Below, one piece after another: positions 63,546 to 64,000 of a stretch of DNA of 64,000 bases. Numbering within the stretch: the first letter of the stretch is position 1; each line of letters begins with the position of its first letter. This DNA is from Nocardia iowensis (lineage in GTDB: Bacteria > Actinomycetota > Actinomycetes > Mycobacteriales > Mycobacteriaceae). The notes beneath the pieces are model-generated. The model was not told where the DNA came from and searched no databases. It worked only from the letters and a program-made list of their open reading frames with translations. The stretch covers positions 558,001-622,000 of the forward strand of contig NZ_CP078145.1 in the NCBI RefSeq assembly GCF_019222765.1. Reading direction: 5' to 3'. A program made the translations under genes and the position numbers.

Positions 63546-64000
63546 GTGGCCGGGGCGCGAGCGCCGATATTGTGCGTGATCGTGCTGATCACGCTGCTGG
63601 CGTTTGCCGCGATCGCGCTGCACGGATACATCCCAGGAGTGACCGAATCCCGCGATAACCGTTCGGCGCCTTCGGCATTGTCGGTGGCGTTGATGCCGGT
63701 CCTGCTCACCGTGTCCATGGTGATCCTGCTGGCAGGCGTGATCGCCAGCCAGCACCGGCTGCCGCTGGCCATGCCAGAGCCGGACCGCGACAGCGACCGG
63801 CAGCAGTGGCGCCTCGGCCGGATCGGCCTGCTGGTGCTGGCCGGACTCGCGGCGCTCGCACTGGTTCTCGCGGCCGTCTCCGCGGTGTTCTTCGTCGGGG
63901 TCGGCCGCGAAAGCGCGCCACTCCCAGCAGCACCCGCGCAAACGACCGGACAGCCGCCGGACGAGTTCGCCACCGGTACGCCCGACCCCGGCTCCACCCC
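63546..64000 (+). CDS. Membrane protein, possibly DUF4129-related, 3' end outside window
   Basis: This frame starts with GTG at 63546 and is open to the window edge (about 151 residues visible). It has hydrophobic segments at about residues 7-25, 47-67 and 92-115, then a Pro/Thr-rich extracellular stretch beginning APLPAAPAQTTGQPPDE. The layout resembles the N-terminal part of DUF4129 proteins that often lead MoxR-VWA-transglutaminase operons. That identification rests on organisation and is tentative because the conserved C-terminal part is not visible. Confidence 0.6.
   Translation, partial: MAGARAPILCVIVLITLLAFAAIALHGYIPGVTESRDNRSAPSALSVALMPVLLTVSMVILLAGVIASQHRLPLAMPEPDRDSDRQQWRLGRIGLLVLAGLAALALVLAAVSAVFFVGVGRESAPLPAAPAQTTGQPPDEFATGTPDPGST

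Overview
The window is high-GC actinobacterial DNA. Its gene order closely follows the Mycobacterium tuberculosis block from about Rv3610c to Rv3579c, plus the kstR/fadE34 and igr cholesterol loci. Lsr2, CarD, KstR, MhuD, LpqE and PucR-type regulators, frequent GTG/TTG starts and apparently leaderless promoters point to a mycolic-acid actinomycete, most likely Nocardia or a near relative. The genus is inferred from recalled protein similarity, not from a search.

Layout. 1-4.4 kb: end of an aldehyde dehydrogenase gene, a divergent PucR regulator, and DUF2277 and DUF1266 proteins. 5.4-19.4 kb: a housekeeping block on the + strand: ftsH, folate genes (folE, folP, folB, folK), two membrane proteins, pantothenate/CoA genes (DUF2520, panC, panD, coaX), a cysteine dioxygenase-like/rhodanese pair behind a probable cysteine-sensing leader ORF, lysS and lsr2. 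19.5-25.7 kb: FHA-HTH protein, DUF1772 membrane protein, secreted lipase with a KstR-like box, clpC1, and a VWA protein. 25.7-30 kb: two-component system divergent from an ABC exporter, then a broken SMR gene. 30.3-33.8 kb: OsmC, a membrane protein, cbtBA under a cobalamin riboswitch, mhuD, and an alpha/beta hydrolase. 33.8-43.5 kb: mutY, a beta-carbonic anhydrase, a secreted protein, radA, lpqE, carD-ispD-ispF, cysS-rlmB, and DUF4190.

43.5-52 kb: an enoyl-CoA hydratase and acyl-CoA dehydrogenase, a membrane protein, a zinc-type ABC importer, and an OtsB-GH15 fusion. 52.1-59.9 kb: kstR divergent from fadE34, followed by an igr-like cholesterol side-chain operon (fadE28, fadE29, chsH2, chsH1, ltp2). 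59.9-64 kb: a predicted Tat-exported agmatine deiminase lipoprotein divergent from a TetR gene with a 26-bp palindrome between them, then a Nudix hydrolase, a ZapE/AFG1 ATPase and the start of a membrane protein. No rRNA, tRNA, CRISPR array or insertion sequence was seen.

The most interesting non-coding signals are: (1) a leaderless 13-residue ORF with tandem Cys codons ahead of the cysteine dioxygenase-like gene, whose mRNA can pair with the ribosome-binding site; (2) a roughly 150-bp dispersed element (3420-3573 and 22013-22163) with compensatory base changes in three stems; (3) an 81/84-bp MIRU-like element that carries an in-frame mini-ORF and sits exactly between two gene pairs; and (4) a different repeat on both sides of ftsH.
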